Assembly (NCBI RefSeq): GCF_024498175.1
Contig: NZ_CP101823.1
Location: 3,386,906 to 3,450,905, forward strand
Length of the DNA: 64,000 nucleotides
Direction of reading: 5' to 3'
DNA from: Haloplanus salinarum
GTDB taxonomy: Archaea > Halobacteriota > Halobacteria > Halobacteriales > Haloferacaceae
Each line of letters starts with the position of its first letter. The first letter of the stretch is position 1. The position numbers were made by a program, and so were the translations under genes. Shown one piece after another: positions 26,475-34,831 of the stretch. The notes beneath the pieces are model-generated. The model worked only from the letters and a program-made list of their open reading frames with translations, searched no databases and had not been told where the DNA came from.

Positions 26475-27139
26475 TCGAAGCGGACCCCGAGGTCGTGCAG
26501 ACCCTCGTTGTGCATGGCGACGTTGATGAGCAGCGGCGTCAGCGCCTCGATTTCGGGTGCGTTGGCGAGCCCCCCGGCGTCGAGCGGGCGGAGGCCGTCG
26601 ATGCCGTCCGCGAGCAGGCGGACCGTCTCCTTGGCGTCGTCGTCGTCGGCCACGAGCAGCGTGTCGATCCCGAGGTCGGCGTCCAGGTCCGCGAGGCGGC
26701 CGGCCGCGAGGTTGTGGAAGGCGCCGACCACCGACACGCCCTCGGGGGCGGCGTCGACGGCCAACTGCGTCACGCTCCCGGCGCCGGGGCGGTGGTAGTG
26801 GAAGCCGTCCTCGTCGCGTTGCATGCCCGTCGCGGGCGTGACGAGCACGTCGCCCTCGTCGAGGCCGTCGGCGACCGCCTCGACCGTGTCGCTGACGTGG
26901 TACGCGGGGACCGCGAGGACGACGATCCGCGCCCGGTCGGCCGCCATCGCGTTCTCGAAGCCGTTCACCTTCCGGTCGACGCCACGGCTCGACAGCTCCG
27001 TCTCGTACTCCTCGGCCTTGGTCCGGGCCCGCTCGGGGTCGCGCGACCCGATGACGACTTCGTGATCGGTGTGGTAGGCCCACCGGAGCGCGAGGCCCTC
27101 CCCGATTTCGCCCGTCCCGCCGAGTATCGCGATTCGCAT
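26471..27139 (-). CDS. npdG: NADPH-dependent F420 reductase
   Basis: 222 aa. The Rossmann motif ILGGTGEIGEGLALRWA at the N-terminus is followed by the NADP-phosphate binding region SRDPERA near residue 32 and by the family blocks VLAVPAYHVSDTV and VGAFHNLAAGRLADL. It transfers hydride between F420 and NADP. Together with mch at 35 kb it shows that cofactors known from methanogens are used here. It is convergent with hisE. Confidence 0.92.
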   Translation of the reverse strand: MRIAILGGTGEIGEGLALRWAYHTDHEVVIGSRDPERARTKAEEYETELSSRGVDRKVNGFENAMAADRARIVVLAVPAYHVSDTVEAVADGLDEGDVLVTPATGMQRDEDGFHYHRPGAGSVTQLAVDAAPEGVSVVGAFHNLAAGRLADLDADLGIDTLLVADDDDAKETVRLLADGIDGLRPLDAGGLANAPEIEALTPLLINVAMHNEGLHDLGVRFD

Positions 27140-27184
27140 GGTCGGACTGCGGACGGATGCGGGGTAAGACTGTCGGGAGTGACC

Positions 27185-27358
27185 CTACTTTCCGCCGACG
27201 CTGACGAGGTAAGCGACGAGCAAGGCGACGACGACCCCGGGGACGACCCCGCGCAGCTGCGTGTACGGGTCGGGCGGCCCGGCCGCCGCGACGACGGCCA
27301 CCACGACGGCCACGAGGGCGCCGGCGACGACGCCGAACACCACGGGATCGGGTTTCAC
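27185..27358 (-). CDS. Small two-helix membrane protein, 57 aa
   Basis: It starts at a GTG that overlaps the phosphatase stop (GTGA). The sequence [20 protein letters not shown] begins the first helix. [12 protein letters not shown] loop and a second helix ([20 protein letters not shown]) complete it. Nearly all codons end in G or C, as in real genes here. It is probably co-translated with the HAD phosphatase; the role is unknown. Confidence 0.65.
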   Translation of the reverse strand: MKPDPVVFGVVAGALVAVVVAVVAAAGPPDPYTQLRGVVPGVVVALLVAYLVSVGGK

Positions 27359-28218
27359 GGTCGCTCCAGCAGTTCGGGCAGGTCGTTCACCGTCTCCACC
27401 ACCGCGGCGGCGCCCGCGTCCTCGAAGGCCCGCCGGCCGGCCTCGCCCGTCAACCCGCCGGTGAGGACGCCGATCCCGTGGAACGTCCGTTCGGCGTCGG
27501 CCGCGGCCGCGTTCGTCGCGGTCCGCACGTCGTCGAGGGTGTCGCCCGCGAAGGCCACCCGCTCCGCGTCCAGGCGGTCCGCGAGCGTCGTCAGCGCCCG
27601 GGGGTGCGGTTTTCCTTCGGCCCAGTCGTCCATCGTGAACCGGTGAGCGTCGGGCACCGAGAGGCCGACCCGCGAGAGGGCGATGTCGGCCTCGGCGGCC
27701 GGCCGCCCCGTCAGGACCCCGACCGCGAACCGCTCCCCGAGCGCGTCGAGGGTCGACGCCTCGACCAGCACGGGCTCGTCGTTGATGTAGCCGCGGGCCT
27801 CGAAGGGCGGGTCCCCACCCTCCAGGTCGCGGTACAGATCCGCCCCGAGGTAGAGCGCCTGGAAGGTCTCGCGCAGCCGCTCGGGATCCCAGCGGTCGAA
27901 GACCGCGTCGTCGACCGGGGCGTCCCGAACGACCGACTCGGCGGCGTCGAGTCCGCCCCCTGCGGCGGCGACGGCGTCGGTAAACGTCGCGACGTCGCCC
28001 TCGTATCCCGCCTCGCTGGCGAGGACGTAGAGCGCCGCCGCGTACGTGAGCTCCCAGTCGTTGTTGAAGCCGCCGGCGTCCTTGAACCGCTGTACTCCGG
28101 CGTCGTCGACCGTCCGTCCGTACACCCGGTCGACGGACTCGACGATGGCCCGGCGGTAGGAGTCCGCCACGTCGACGAGCACGCCGTCGATGTCGAGGAC
28201 GACCGCGTCCGCGTTCAT
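27355..28218 (-). CDS. HAD-superfamily (subfamily IA) phosphatase
   Basis: 287 aa. All HAD motifs are visible: motif [20 protein letters not shown] at the N-terminus (nucleophile Asp 9), motif II TGR in [13 protein letters not shown] near residue 169, motif III Lys in EGKPHPRAL near 200, and motif [15 protein letters not shown] near 222. It resembles a haloarchaeal/cyanobacterial HAD-IA family of undefined substrate. Its position near hisE invites the idea of a histidinol-phosphatase, but nothing in the sequence proves that. Confidence 0.88.
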   Translation of the reverse strand: MNADAVVLDIDGVLVDVADSYRRAIVESVDRVYGRTVDDAGVQRFKDAGGFNNDWELTYAAALYVLASEAGYEGDVATFTDAVAAAGGGLDAAESVVRDAPVDDAVFDRWDPERLRETFQALYLGADLYRDLEGGDPPFEARGYINDEPVLVEASTLDALGERFAVGVLTGRPAAEADIALSRVGLSVPDAHRFTMDDWAEGKPHPRALTTLADRLDAERVAFAGDTLDDVRTATNAAAADAERTFHGIGVLTGGLTGEAGRRAFEDAGAAAVVETVNDLPELLERP

Positions 28219-28357
28219 GTGTCGTGGCCGTCGCGTCGGGGCAAGTGCCTTTCCATCCCTCCCCGATCGGGGGGACCGCGTCGTCGTCGGGGTCGGCCGG
28301 GGGCGCCGGTCCGCGACATCCTGGCGGTCCGACGTGTCGGGCCGAGGGATACGGCGC

Positions 28358-28978
28358 CTACTCGACGCGGGTGCTGATCTCCTCGGCGATCCGGCCGCCG
28401 GGGTAGCGAAGCTGGCCGCTCTCCACCTCGTAGACGTAGCCGTGGACCGTCGCGTCGACCAGCGGGTGTTCGTCGAGATAGCGCACCTGGGCGGCGCAGG
28501 CCTTATCGATATCGTCGGTCATGCGAACCCAGTCGGCGACGCCCGCGTCGCCGATGGAGAGTTCCGGGAGTGCGGGGTCGAGGTCGACGTCGTCGAGGTC
28601 GCCGCCGGCGGCGGCCTCCAGCCCCTCGACGACGGCGTCGTCCGGCGCGCTCATCATCCCGCAGTCGGTGTGGTTGACGACGATGATCTCCTCGGTGTCG
28701 AAAAACTGCGTCGTCAGCGCCGCCGACCGGATCACGTCGTCGGTCACCTTGCCCCCCGCGTTGCGGTAGATCTGGGCGTCGCCGAGCTCGATGCCGAGCG
28801 CCCCCTCGACGGGGATGCGCTCGTCCATGCAGGCGACGACGAGCAACTGCTTGTCCGTCGGAATCCCCTTCCGTCGCCGCCGCGCCCAGTCGTCGTGGGC
28901 GTCGACGGCGGCGTCGACGTACTCGTGGTGGTGCCCCGATTCGTGGTCGTGGTCGTGGTCGTGTTCGTCGCCGGACAT
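28358..28978 (-). CDS. Beta-class carbonic anhydrase with His/Asp-rich N-terminus
   Basis: 206 aa from the ATG at 28978; an in-frame ATG ten codons upstream gives a less typical start. Zinc ligands are in the beta-CA motifs [13 protein letters not shown] (Cys, with Asp-Arg dyad) and [10 protein letters not shown] (His, Cys). The N-terminal 20 residues, [20 protein letters not shown], are a run of His and acidic residues that could hold zinc. It interconverts CO2 and bicarbonate. The gene stands alone between the phosphatase operon and the UPF0146 gene. Confidence 0.9.
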   Translation of the reverse strand: MSGDEHDHDHDHESGHHHEYVDAAVDAHDDWARRRRKGIPTDKQLLVVACMDERIPVEGALGIELGDAQIYRNAGGKVTDDVIRSAALTTQFFDTEEIIVVNHTDCGMMSAPDDAVVEGLEAAAGGDLDDVDLDPALPELSIGDAGVADWVRMTDDIDKACAAQVRYLDEHPLVDATVHGYVYEVESGQLRYPGGRIAEEISTRVE

Positions 28979-29034
28979 ATCCGTCCACACGGGCGCCAGC
29001 GGCTTCACCGTCGAGCCGTCGGCAACGATGCCCG

Positions 29035-29451
29035 CTATCTACGACGCGGCGTCGCGACGTACAGCGTCTCGCGGCCGACCCGCTTGCGCTCGACGGGGAC
29101 CGTCGGCTCCTCGAAGCCGAGGGTGGTAAAGAGGCAGTCGGCGCCGGCGGCGTGGGCCACGTCGCGGACGGGGGTCTGGAGTTCCGCCGGGAGGTTGAGG
29201 CCGTAGACGGCGTCGACGCGGTAGGGGTCGCCCGGACCCTCGCCGTCGAGGGCGTCCCGGCGGGCGACCACGTCGTCGCGGACGAAGTCGACGCCGTCGG
29301 GGACGGGGGCGTCGAACACGTCCGTCGCGGTCACCGCACACCCGGCGTCGACGAGGGCGGCCGCCACCGCGGGGCGCCGACCGATCCCTACCTCGACGAG
29401 GCGGTCGTAGTCGGCGAGGCGGGCGGCGAGTTCGGCGCGCGCGGTCGTCAC
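29035..29451 (-). CDS. UPF0146 family protein
   Basis: 138 aa. The methyltransferase-like half-fold is seen as LVEVGIGRRPAVAAALVDAGCAVTATDV, then VDAVYGLNLPAELQTPVRDVA, and LFTTLGFEEPTV near the end. UPF0146 is an archaeal family with a SAM-binding-like core but no confirmed activity. It is divergent from the archaemetzincin gene. Confidence 0.88.
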   Translation of the reverse strand: MTTARAELAARLADYDRLVEVGIGRRPAVAAALVDAGCAVTATDVFDAPVPDGVDFVRDDVVARRDALDGEGPGDPYRVDAVYGLNLPAELQTPVRDVAHAAGADCLFTTLGFEEPTVPVERKRVGRETLYVATPRRR

Positions 29452-29460
29452 GTCGGGATG

Positions 29461-29467
29461 TTTATAG
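29461..29467 (+). promoter_or_regulatory. TATA box of the archaemetzincin gene
   Basis: tttatag is centred 27 nt before the ATG at 29491, so the transcript is probably leaderless. An in-frame upstream ORF extension is excluded by this. Confidence 0.55.
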
Positions 29468-29490
29468 CGGGGCCGCGCTTAACGCCTTCC

Positions 29491-30012
29491 ATGCTCGTCG
29501 ACATCGTGCCGATCGGGGACGTCCCGGCACAGGTGAAACGCGAGGCCTCTGCCGGTCTGCGGGCTGTCTACGACTGCGAGGTGTCCGTTCACGACGTTCA
29601 GTCGATCCCCGACGGCGCGTTCGATCGAAGCCGGAACCAGTACCGGGCCGAGGAGTTCATCGAACTCGCCAGCCGCGTCGGCGACGGCGAGAAGAACATC
29701 GGCATCACGTCGGAGGACCTCTACTACCGCCGCCGGAACTACGTCTTCGGCCTCGCCTACCTGAACGGCAACGGGTCGGTCGTCTCCACCTACCGTCTCC
29801 AGACCTCCTCGGACGGCGGCATCACCTCCAAACCCCAGTCGGAGGTGTTCGCCGACCGCGTCCGCAAGGAGATCGTCCACGAGATCGGTCACACCGTCGG
29901 CCTGGAACACTGCGACAACGAGCGCTGCGTGATGAGCTTCTCCCCCACCGTCCGCGAGGTGGACAAGAAAGAGCAGAACCTCTGTGGCTCCTGCGACCGG
30001 ACGCTGTTCTAG
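29491..30012 (+). CDS. Archaemetzincin metalloprotease
   Basis: 173 aa, the normal size. The zinc-binding HExxHxxGxxH motif is HEIGHTVGLEH near residue 131. It is followed by the family's four cysteines: two in CDNERC and two in NLCGSC, a second zinc site. A Met lies in CVMSFSP just after the third zinc ligand. It should be an intracellular zinc peptidase of unknown substrate. Its 3' end overlaps the convergent PEBP gene by 4 nt. Confidence 0.94.
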   Translation: MLVDIVPIGDVPAQVKREASAGLRAVYDCEVSVHDVQSIPDGAFDRSRNQYRAEEFIELASRVGDGEKNIGITSEDLYYRRRNYVFGLAYLNGNGSVVSTYRLQTSSDGGITSKPQSEVFADRVRKEIVHEIGHTVGLEHCDNERCVMSFSPTVREVDKKEQNLCGSCDRTLF

Positions 30013-30461
30013 GGCGCGTACGTCCCCTCGTAACTCGCCTCCTCGAGGACGTGTCCCTCCATCACTCGCTCTAGGTCGTCGAGGGTCGCCCCGGCGTCCA
30101 GATCGAGCGTCGTGTCGAGCGCGAACAGCCGGAACCGGTAGGTGTGCTCGCCGTCCGGCGGGTTCGGGCCGCCGTAGCCCACCTCGCCGTAGTCGTTCTC
30201 GCCCTCGACGGCGGTGGCCGTCCCGGTCGCCCAGTCCTCGGGGATCCGCTTGCGCGTCGGGTTGACGTTCCACACCAGCCAGTGGCGCCACACCTTGCCC
30301 GCGGGTTCGAGGGCGTCCGGGTCGTCGACGACGAGGACGAGCGATTCGGCCGCCGCGGGCGTGTCGGCGATCTCCAGCGGCGGGTTGACGTTCGCCTCGG
30401 TGTAGCCGTACTCCGGGGGGATCGGTCCGCCGTCCCGGAAGGCGGGGCTCGACAGGTCCAT
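30009..30461 (-). CDS. YbhB/YbcL-family (PEBP-like) protein
   Basis: 150 aa. The phosphatidylethanolamine-binding-like fold is shown by IPPEYGYTEANVNPPLEI, the VVDDPDAL block, the GKVWRHWLVWNVNP motif with its ligand-pocket His, and YGGPNPPDGEHTYRF. The biochemical role in archaea is unknown. It is divergent from the HMG-CoA reductase gene. Confidence 0.93.
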   Translation of the reverse strand: MDLSSPAFRDGGPIPPEYGYTEANVNPPLEIADTPAAAESLVLVVDDPDALEPAGKVWRHWLVWNVNPTRKRIPEDWATGTATAVEGENDYGEVGYGGPNPPDGEHTYRFRLFALDTTLDLDAGATLDDLERVMEGHVLEEASYEGTYAP

Positions 30462-30541
30462 ACGGACCCCTGGGTGCCGCGGGGAGTTATCTCTGTGGGC
30501 GACCGGTAACGCTTAGGCGCGTGCGGCGTCACGACTGGGGC

Positions 30542-31777
30542 ATGACCGACGACTCGAACGCGCCCGACGCGGACGCGGACGCCCTCGTCCGCCGGGTCCG
30601 TGACGGCGACCTGCGGGTTCACGAACTCGAAGCGCACGCCGACGCCGACGTCGCGGCGACCGCGCGACGCCGTCTCGTCGAAGCCGAGGCGGGCGTCGAC
30701 CTCGACGCCGTCGGCGCGTACGGCTTCCCGGCCGAGCGCGCCGACGCCAACGTCGAGAACATGATCGGCGCGGCGCGGATCCCGCTGGGCGTCGCCGGGC
30801 CCGTCGCCGTCGACGGCGGCGCCACCGAGGGCGAGCGCTACCTCCCGATGGCGACGACGGAGGGGGCCCTGATCGCCAGCGTCAACCGCGGCTGTTCGGT
30901 CCTCGACGCCGCGGGCGGCGCCACCGCCCGCGTCACCAAGTCGGGGATGACCCGCGCGCCCGTCTTCCGGGTGCGGGACGTCGCCGAGGCCGAAGCGCTC
31001 GTGGAGTGGGTACGGGACAACGAGGGTCGCCTCCGCGAGGCCGCCGAGGCGACGACGAACCACGGCGAACTCCGGGACGTGACCCCCTACGTCGTCGGCG
31101 ACTCGGTGTTCCTGCGCTTCCGTTACGACACCAAGGACGCGATGGGAATGAACATGGCCACCATCGCCACCCGGGCGGCCGCCGAGGTGATCGAAGACGG
31201 GACGGCGGCGTCGCTGGTCGCGCTCTCGGGCAACCTCTGTACCGACAAGAAGCCCGCGGCGATCAACGCCGTCGAGGGGCGGGGCCGCAGCGTCACCGCC
31301 GACGTGACGCTCCCCCGCGACGTGGTCGAGGAGCGTCTCCACACCACGCCCGAGGCGGTCGCCGAGGTGAACACCCGGAAGAACCTCGTCGGGAGCGCGA
31401 AGGCCGGCGGTCTGGGCTTCAACGCTCACGTCGCCAACGTCGTCGCCGCCGTCTTCCTCGCCACCGGACAGGACGCCGCCCAGGTGGTCGAGGGGGCCAA
31501 CGCCATCACGACCGCCGAGGTCCGCGAGGACGGCCTCTACGTCAGCGTCTCGCTGGCGAGCCTGGAGGTGGGAACCGTCGGCGGCGGGACGACCCTCCCG
31601 ACCCAGCGCGAGGCGCTGGAACTGCTCGGCGTCGCCGGCGGCGGCGACCCCGCGGGATCGAACGCCGACGCCCTCGCGGAGTCCATCGCCGTCGGCGCGC
31701 TGGCCGGCGAACTCTCCCTGCTCGCCGCCCTCGGCTCCCGGCACCTCTCCTCGGCCCACGAGTCCCTCGGCCGGTAG
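30542..31777 (+). CDS. hmgA: Hydroxymethylglutaryl-CoA reductase (NADPH), class I
   Basis: 411 aa from the ATG at 30542; a seven-residue upstream extension is open but lacks support. It makes mevalonate, the committed step of archaeal isoprenoid lipid synthesis. Motifs: ENMIGAARIPLGVAGP near residue 78, catalytic Lys in CTDKKPAA near 237, the cofactor-binding DAMGMNM near 199, GTVGGGTTLPTQ near 347, and catalytic His in SSAHESLGR at the extreme C-terminus. A weak TATA (cgcttagg near 30510) precedes it. Confidence 0.96.
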   Translation: MTDDSNAPDADADALVRRVRDGDLRVHELEAHADADVAATARRRLVEAEAGVDLDAVGAYGFPAERADANVENMIGAARIPLGVAGPVAVDGGATEGERYLPMATTEGALIASVNRGCSVLDAAGGATARVTKSGMTRAPVFRVRDVAEAEALVEWVRDNEGRLREAAEATTNHGELRDVTPYVVGDSVFLRFRYDTKDAMGMNMATIATRAAAEVIEDGTAASLVALSGNLCTDKKPAAINAVEGRGRSVTADVTLPRDVVEERLHTTPEAVAEVNTRKNLVGSAKAGGLGFNAHVANVVAAVFLATGQDAAQVVEGANAITTAEVREDGLYVSVSLASLEVGTVGGGTTLPTQREALELLGVAGGGDPAGSNADALAESIAVGALAGELSLLAALGSRHLSSAHESLGR

Positions 31778-31779
31778 GC

Positions 31780-32298
31780 CTACAACAGCCGGTAGGTGCC
31801 GCCCGACTCGCTGGCCTCGCCCCGGCGTACCAGCCGGTCCAGCAGATCGGACGCAGCGTCGGCGGGCACGCCGCGGTCGGCCGCGTACGCCACCACGTCG
31901 CCCTCGTCGGGGGTATCGAGGGTGCGGACGGCCTCGCGGACGATTTCCGGGCGACTCCGACTTCCGGTGTCGCCAGCGCCGGCCCGCTCGCCCGCCGCCT
32001 CGACGGCCTCGGGGTCGACCCCCGCGGCGTCCAGGTACTCCCGGTCGTCGACGACGCTCCCCGGGTCCTCGCCCGCGGCGGGCGTCGCCTCGAAGGCGTC
32101 GGCCGCGTCCGCACGCTCGGCGAGGAGCGACGCCCGGGCCTCGCGGGCCGCGTCCCGGTCCTCGGCGGTGTACAGGCGCTTCAGATCCGCGGTCCGGTGG
32201 CGCCGCCGACAGCGGGGACAGGTCGCCGTCTCGGCGGATCGGGGGTCAGCGAGCAGCCACAGGGCGCGACACTCCGAGCAACCGACCACCGCGTACAT
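31780..32298 (-). CDS. DUF5817-type protein with N-terminal zinc ribbon
   Basis: 172 aa. The N-terminal 40 residues form a zinc ribbon (CSECRALWLL and CPRCRRRHRTADLKRLY). A central charged helix rich in Ala/Arg/Glu follows, and the C-terminal 65 residues resemble a winged-helix (REAVRTLDTPDEGDVVAYA, LLDRLVRRGEAS). It is a haloarchaeal family with the look of a nucleic-acid-binding regulator, but its role is not known. It is convergent with hmgA. Confidence 0.83.
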   Translation of the reverse strand: MYAVVGCSECRALWLLADPRSAETATCPRCRRRHRTADLKRLYTAEDRDAAREARASLLAERADAADAFEATPAAGEDPGSVVDDREYLDAAGVDPEAVEAAGERAGAGDTGSRSRPEIVREAVRTLDTPDEGDVVAYAADRGVPADAASDLLDRLVRRGEASESGGTYRLL

Positions 32299-32353
32299 GG
32301 GCGTCGGTCGTGCGTGTCCGGTAAAGAACCCGTCGGCGTCACGGCGGGTCGCA

Positions 32354-33109
32354 TCAGTCGAGATATCGGTCGATCGACCGCTCGGCCCAGTCGACGACGG
32401 CGTCGTCGTCGCTCTCCAGCAGGAGCCCCCGCACGCCGTCGCGGTCGGCCACGCCGACGAAGGCGTGGCCGTCGGCGACGCCGACCGCGACGGGCACCTC
32501 GTCGGCGACGTGGACGTCGACGGTGGGGGCGTCGACCAGTTCCCGGAACCGATCGCAGTACGCCCCGGAGTACGCTTCGGGCGACGGCTCGGCGTCCTCG
32601 AGGACGAGCGTCACCTCGGGTGGCGGCGACTCGGCCGTCACCCGGTCGGCCAGTTGCTCGACCGTGTCGCGGAGGAGGAAGGGCGCGGCCTCCCGGAGGG
32701 TGCTCGCCCCGGCGCGGAGTTCGAGGAGCCGGTCCACGGGGGCGGTAGGGTCCTCGTCGGGCCGGATCACGGTGGCGTCGGCCAGCGCCCCGACGTCCAG
32801 GTCGAACGCCGCGGCGGGCGCGTGTTCGAGGACCGGCCGGACGCGGCGGGCGATCCGCTCTCGCTTTCGGCACCGCTCGTACGTCGCGAGCGCCGCCGCC
32901 CCCAGGGCGGTGAGTTCGTACCCCCCGTCGACCGGCTCGACCCACCCGCGGGAATCCATCGTCCGCAGCGTCCGCTTCAGGGTCCGCCGGGACGCCGACA
33001 CGTGTTCCTTGAGGCGCCGCGCGGAGAGACGGCCGGCGTCGCGGAGCGCGGTCAGCGTCGCCGGTCGCGTCTCGGATCCGAGAAGGTATTCGAGGGCCGT
33101 ATCCGACAT
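32354..33109 (-). CDS. Winged-helix transcriptional regulator (HTH plus FilR1/DUF1724-like domain)
   Basis: 251 aa. The N-terminal 80 residues form a winged helix (LGSETRPATLTALRDAG, then LSARRLKEHVSASRRTLKRTL). The C-terminal 165 residues, with VEQLADRV and a strand-rich FVGVADRDGVRGLLLESDD block, match the ligand-sensing domain found in archaeal FilR1/MrpR-like regulators. It is divergent from another HTH gene, and the 118-nt gap between them carries two palindromes. Its targets are unknown. Confidence 0.85.
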   Translation of the reverse strand: MSDTALEYLLGSETRPATLTALRDAGRLSARRLKEHVSASRRTLKRTLRTMDSRGWVEPVDGGYELTALGAAALATYERCRKRERIARRVRPVLEHAPAAAFDLDVGALADATVIRPDEDPTAPVDRLLELRAGASTLREAAPFLLRDTVEQLADRVTAESPPPEVTLVLEDAEPSPEAYSGAYCDRFRELVDAPTVDVHVADEVPVAVGVADGHAFVGVADRDGVRGLLLESDDDAVVDWAERSIDRYLD

Positions 33110-33193
33110 CCGTCGCTACCGTCTGTTTCGCCGGGTGCCTAAAACCCCCGGCGTGACTCACCAAGGCCGCGGCCGAGCACCCCCGTCGGCCAA

Positions 33194-33207
33194 GCGTATA
33201 TGTACGC
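33194..33207 (+). promoter_or_regulatory. Inverted repeat spanning the TATA box of the HTH gene at 33228
   Basis: GCGTA-TATG-TACGC has perfect 5-bp arms and contains the TATA element tatatg. It is centred about 27 nt before the GTG start. A protein bound here would block promoter access, so autoregulation or cross-regulation by the divergent regulator is plausible. Confidence 0.5.
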
Positions 33208-33212
33208 GTACC

Positions 33213-33224
33213 CCCCACGTGGGG
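33213..33224. promoter_or_regulatory. 12-bp perfect palindrome at the start of the HTH gene
   Basis: CCCCACGTGGGG is a perfect palindrome ending 3 nt before the GTG start at 33228, covering the likely transcription start. It is a candidate operator. Confidence 0.45.
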
Positions 33225-33227
33225 ACG

Positions 33228-34124
33228 GTGACGGAGGACACCGAGAGTCTGCGCCCGGACGACGCGTTCACGTTGCTGGCCGACCGGACGCGGATCAAGA
33301 TCATCAGAGCGCTCGGCGACGCCTCGACCCCCGGCGTGCCGGAGACGCTGCCGTTCTCGGAGCTGCGACGCCGGGCCGACATCTCCGGGAGCGGCCGGTT
33401 CAACTACCACCTGAAGCAGCTCCTCGGCCAGTTCGTCGAGGAGACGGCGGACGGCTACCGGCTCAGCTATCCCGGCGTACGGGTGTATCAGGCGATGAAG
33501 GCCGGCACCTTCACCGAGCGGGTGCGGATCGACCCCTTCGAACTCGACGCGGCCTGTCACGTCTGTGGCGCGACGCAGGTGGCCGACTACCGGGACAGCA
33601 TGTTCCGGATCCGGTGTCGCGACGACGACTGTGGGGCGGTGTTCTACAAGTACTTCTGTCCGCCGAGTAGCCTGACCGAACGGGAACGCGAGGGCGTCCT
33701 CCGGGCGGTCAACGAGCGCATCCAGCGCGAAATCGCATCGATGGCGAACGGGGTCTGTCCCTGGTGTTGCGGGCGCATGGCGTCTCGCGTCCTGCCCCCG
33801 GACGCGGAGATGCCCCAGCGGGAGAACCCGGCCATCGAGCATCGGGTCCTCCACACCTGCGACACCTGTGACGGCGCCCTCTATACGCGGCTCGGAGGGT
33901 TGGTGGTCACCCACCCCGCCGTCGTCTCCTTCTTCTACGATCACGCTATCGACGTGACGCGACGCCACGTCTGGTCGCTCCCCTTCGCGGCCTCCGACGA
34001 GCGGACGACGGTCACGGGGACCGATCCGTGGCGCGCGACGGTGCGGGTGGGGTGTGCGGGCGATACGCTCCGTCTCCGCATCGACGAGGCGCCCTCCGTC
34101 GTCGAGGCGACGCGCGTTGACTAG
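33228..34124 (+). CDS. ArsR-like winged-helix regulator with zinc-binding cysteines
   Basis: 298 aa from a GTG placed at leaderless distance from the TATA at 33197-33202. The N-terminal winged helix is LADRTRIKIIRALGD, FSELRRRADISGSGRFNYHLKQLLG, then EETADGYRLSYPG. The remaining 200 residues carry three cysteine clusters (CHVCG; CRDDDC; CPWCCGRM with CDTC), suggesting zinc-ribbon sites that may sense or stabilise. Haloarchaea have many such regulators. The target and ligand are unknown. Confidence 0.87.
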   Translation: MTEDTESLRPDDAFTLLADRTRIKIIRALGDASTPGVPETLPFSELRRRADISGSGRFNYHLKQLLGQFVEETADGYRLSYPGVRVYQAMKAGTFTERVRIDPFELDAACHVCGATQVADYRDSMFRIRCRDDDCGAVFYKYFCPPSSLTEREREGVLRAVNERIQREIASMANGVCPWCCGRMASRVLPPDAEMPQRENPAIEHRVLHTCDTCDGALYTRLGGLVVTHPAVVSFFYDHAIDVTRRHVWSLPFAASDERTTVTGTDPWRATVRVGCAGDTLRLRIDEAPSVVEATRVD

Positions 34125-34294
34125 TCGATCCGGCAGGTCGCCCCCTCGGCCAACCCCTCGGTGTCGACGTGAGCCGCGAGACAGCCGTAGTTGCAGAACT
34201 GGCCGGCCGGGACGCGGTCCCCGTCCTCGACCGTCTCGACGTACACCGGGTCGTGGGCGGTCACGTCGCAGCCACAGTAGGTGCAGGCGGTCAC
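34121..34294 (-). CDS. Zinc-finger microprotein, 57 aa
   Basis: From the GTG at 34294 the protein reads MTACTYCGCDVTAHDPVYVE and later GQFCNYGCLAAHVD, ending TCRID. The CxxCxC and CxxxC pairs are typical of haloarchaeal zinc microproteins. A longer in-frame extension upstream is Arg-rich and not protein-like, so it was rejected. It overlaps the convergent HTH gene by 4 nt. The function is unknown. Confidence 0.75.
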   Translation of the reverse strand: MTACTYCGCDVTAHDPVYVETVEDGDRVPAGQFCNYGCLAAHVDTEGLAEGATCRID

Positions 34295-34377
34295 GGGAAT
34301 GGTGTGGGGCGGCACGTACCTAACGGTTCGGACGTGCGGGCGGAACGCCCATTCTCCTGGCCGCCGTACCGACCCCC

Positions 34378-34695
34378 ATGACCGTCGTCGCACTCCTGAG
34401 CGTCGCACCGGTGACGGAGGGGAGCATGGCCGCTGACGTCGCCGACGCGGTGGCCGCACTGGACGACTTCGACGTGGACTACGAGACGAACCCGATGGGG
34501 ACGGTGATCGAAGCGGACTCCGTCGCGGAACTGTTCGACGCCTGCGAGGCCGCCCACCGCGCGGTCGAGAGCGACCGGGTGAGTACGGTCCTGAAGATCG
34601 ACGACAAGCGGGCGAGCGACGCGTCGGCCGCGGCGAAAGTCGAGGCCGTCGAGGCGGCGCTGGGGCGGCCGGCCCGGGGGGACGCCGATCAGTGA
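34378..34695 (+). CDS. MTH1187-family thiamine-binding protein
   Basis: 105 aa. The small alpha/beta fold is recognisable from VALLSVAPVTEGSMAADVADAV, FDVDYETNPMGTVIEAD and STVLKIDDKR. The family binds thiamine or related ligands and has a ferredoxin-like fold. The convergent mini-gene at 34689 overlaps its last codons by 7 nt. Confidence 0.9.
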   Translation: MTVVALLSVAPVTEGSMAADVADAVAALDDFDVDYETNPMGTVIEADSVAELFDACEAAHRAVESDRVSTVLKIDDKRASDASAAAKVEAVEAALGRPARGDADQ

Positions 34696-34784
34696 GCGAG
34701 GAAGCCGGCCTGCCCGCCGAAGGCGAGATACAGCGAGAGGATCGTCACGAGGACGGCGATCACCATCTCCGCGTAGAGGATCAC
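34689..34784 (-). CDS. 31-aa single-helix membrane protein
   Basis: From the GTG at 34784 the peptide is VILYAEMVIAVLVTILSLYL followed by AFGGQAGFLAH, one strong membrane helix. It overlaps the stop of a 16-codon bridging ORF (GTGA) that in turn overlaps the stop of the two-helix protein upstream. It resembles tiny accessory subunits of membrane complexes in size and topology, but no partner is evident. Confidence 0.45.
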   Translation of the reverse strand: MILYAEMVIAVLVTILSLYLAFGGQAGFLAH

Positions 34785-34831
34785 CGTCCCCCACCGGTAT
34801 CAGCCGTTGCGTTCGGGGTCGCCTCGCTCAT
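34781..34831 (-). other. 16-codon bridging ORF in the small-membrane-protein cluster
   Basis: MSEATPNATADTGGGR starts at an ATG overlapping the stop of the gene at 34828 (ATGA). Its stop overlaps the GTG of the 31-aa membrane protein (GTGA). It may be a real peptide or a coupling device. Confidence 0.25.
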
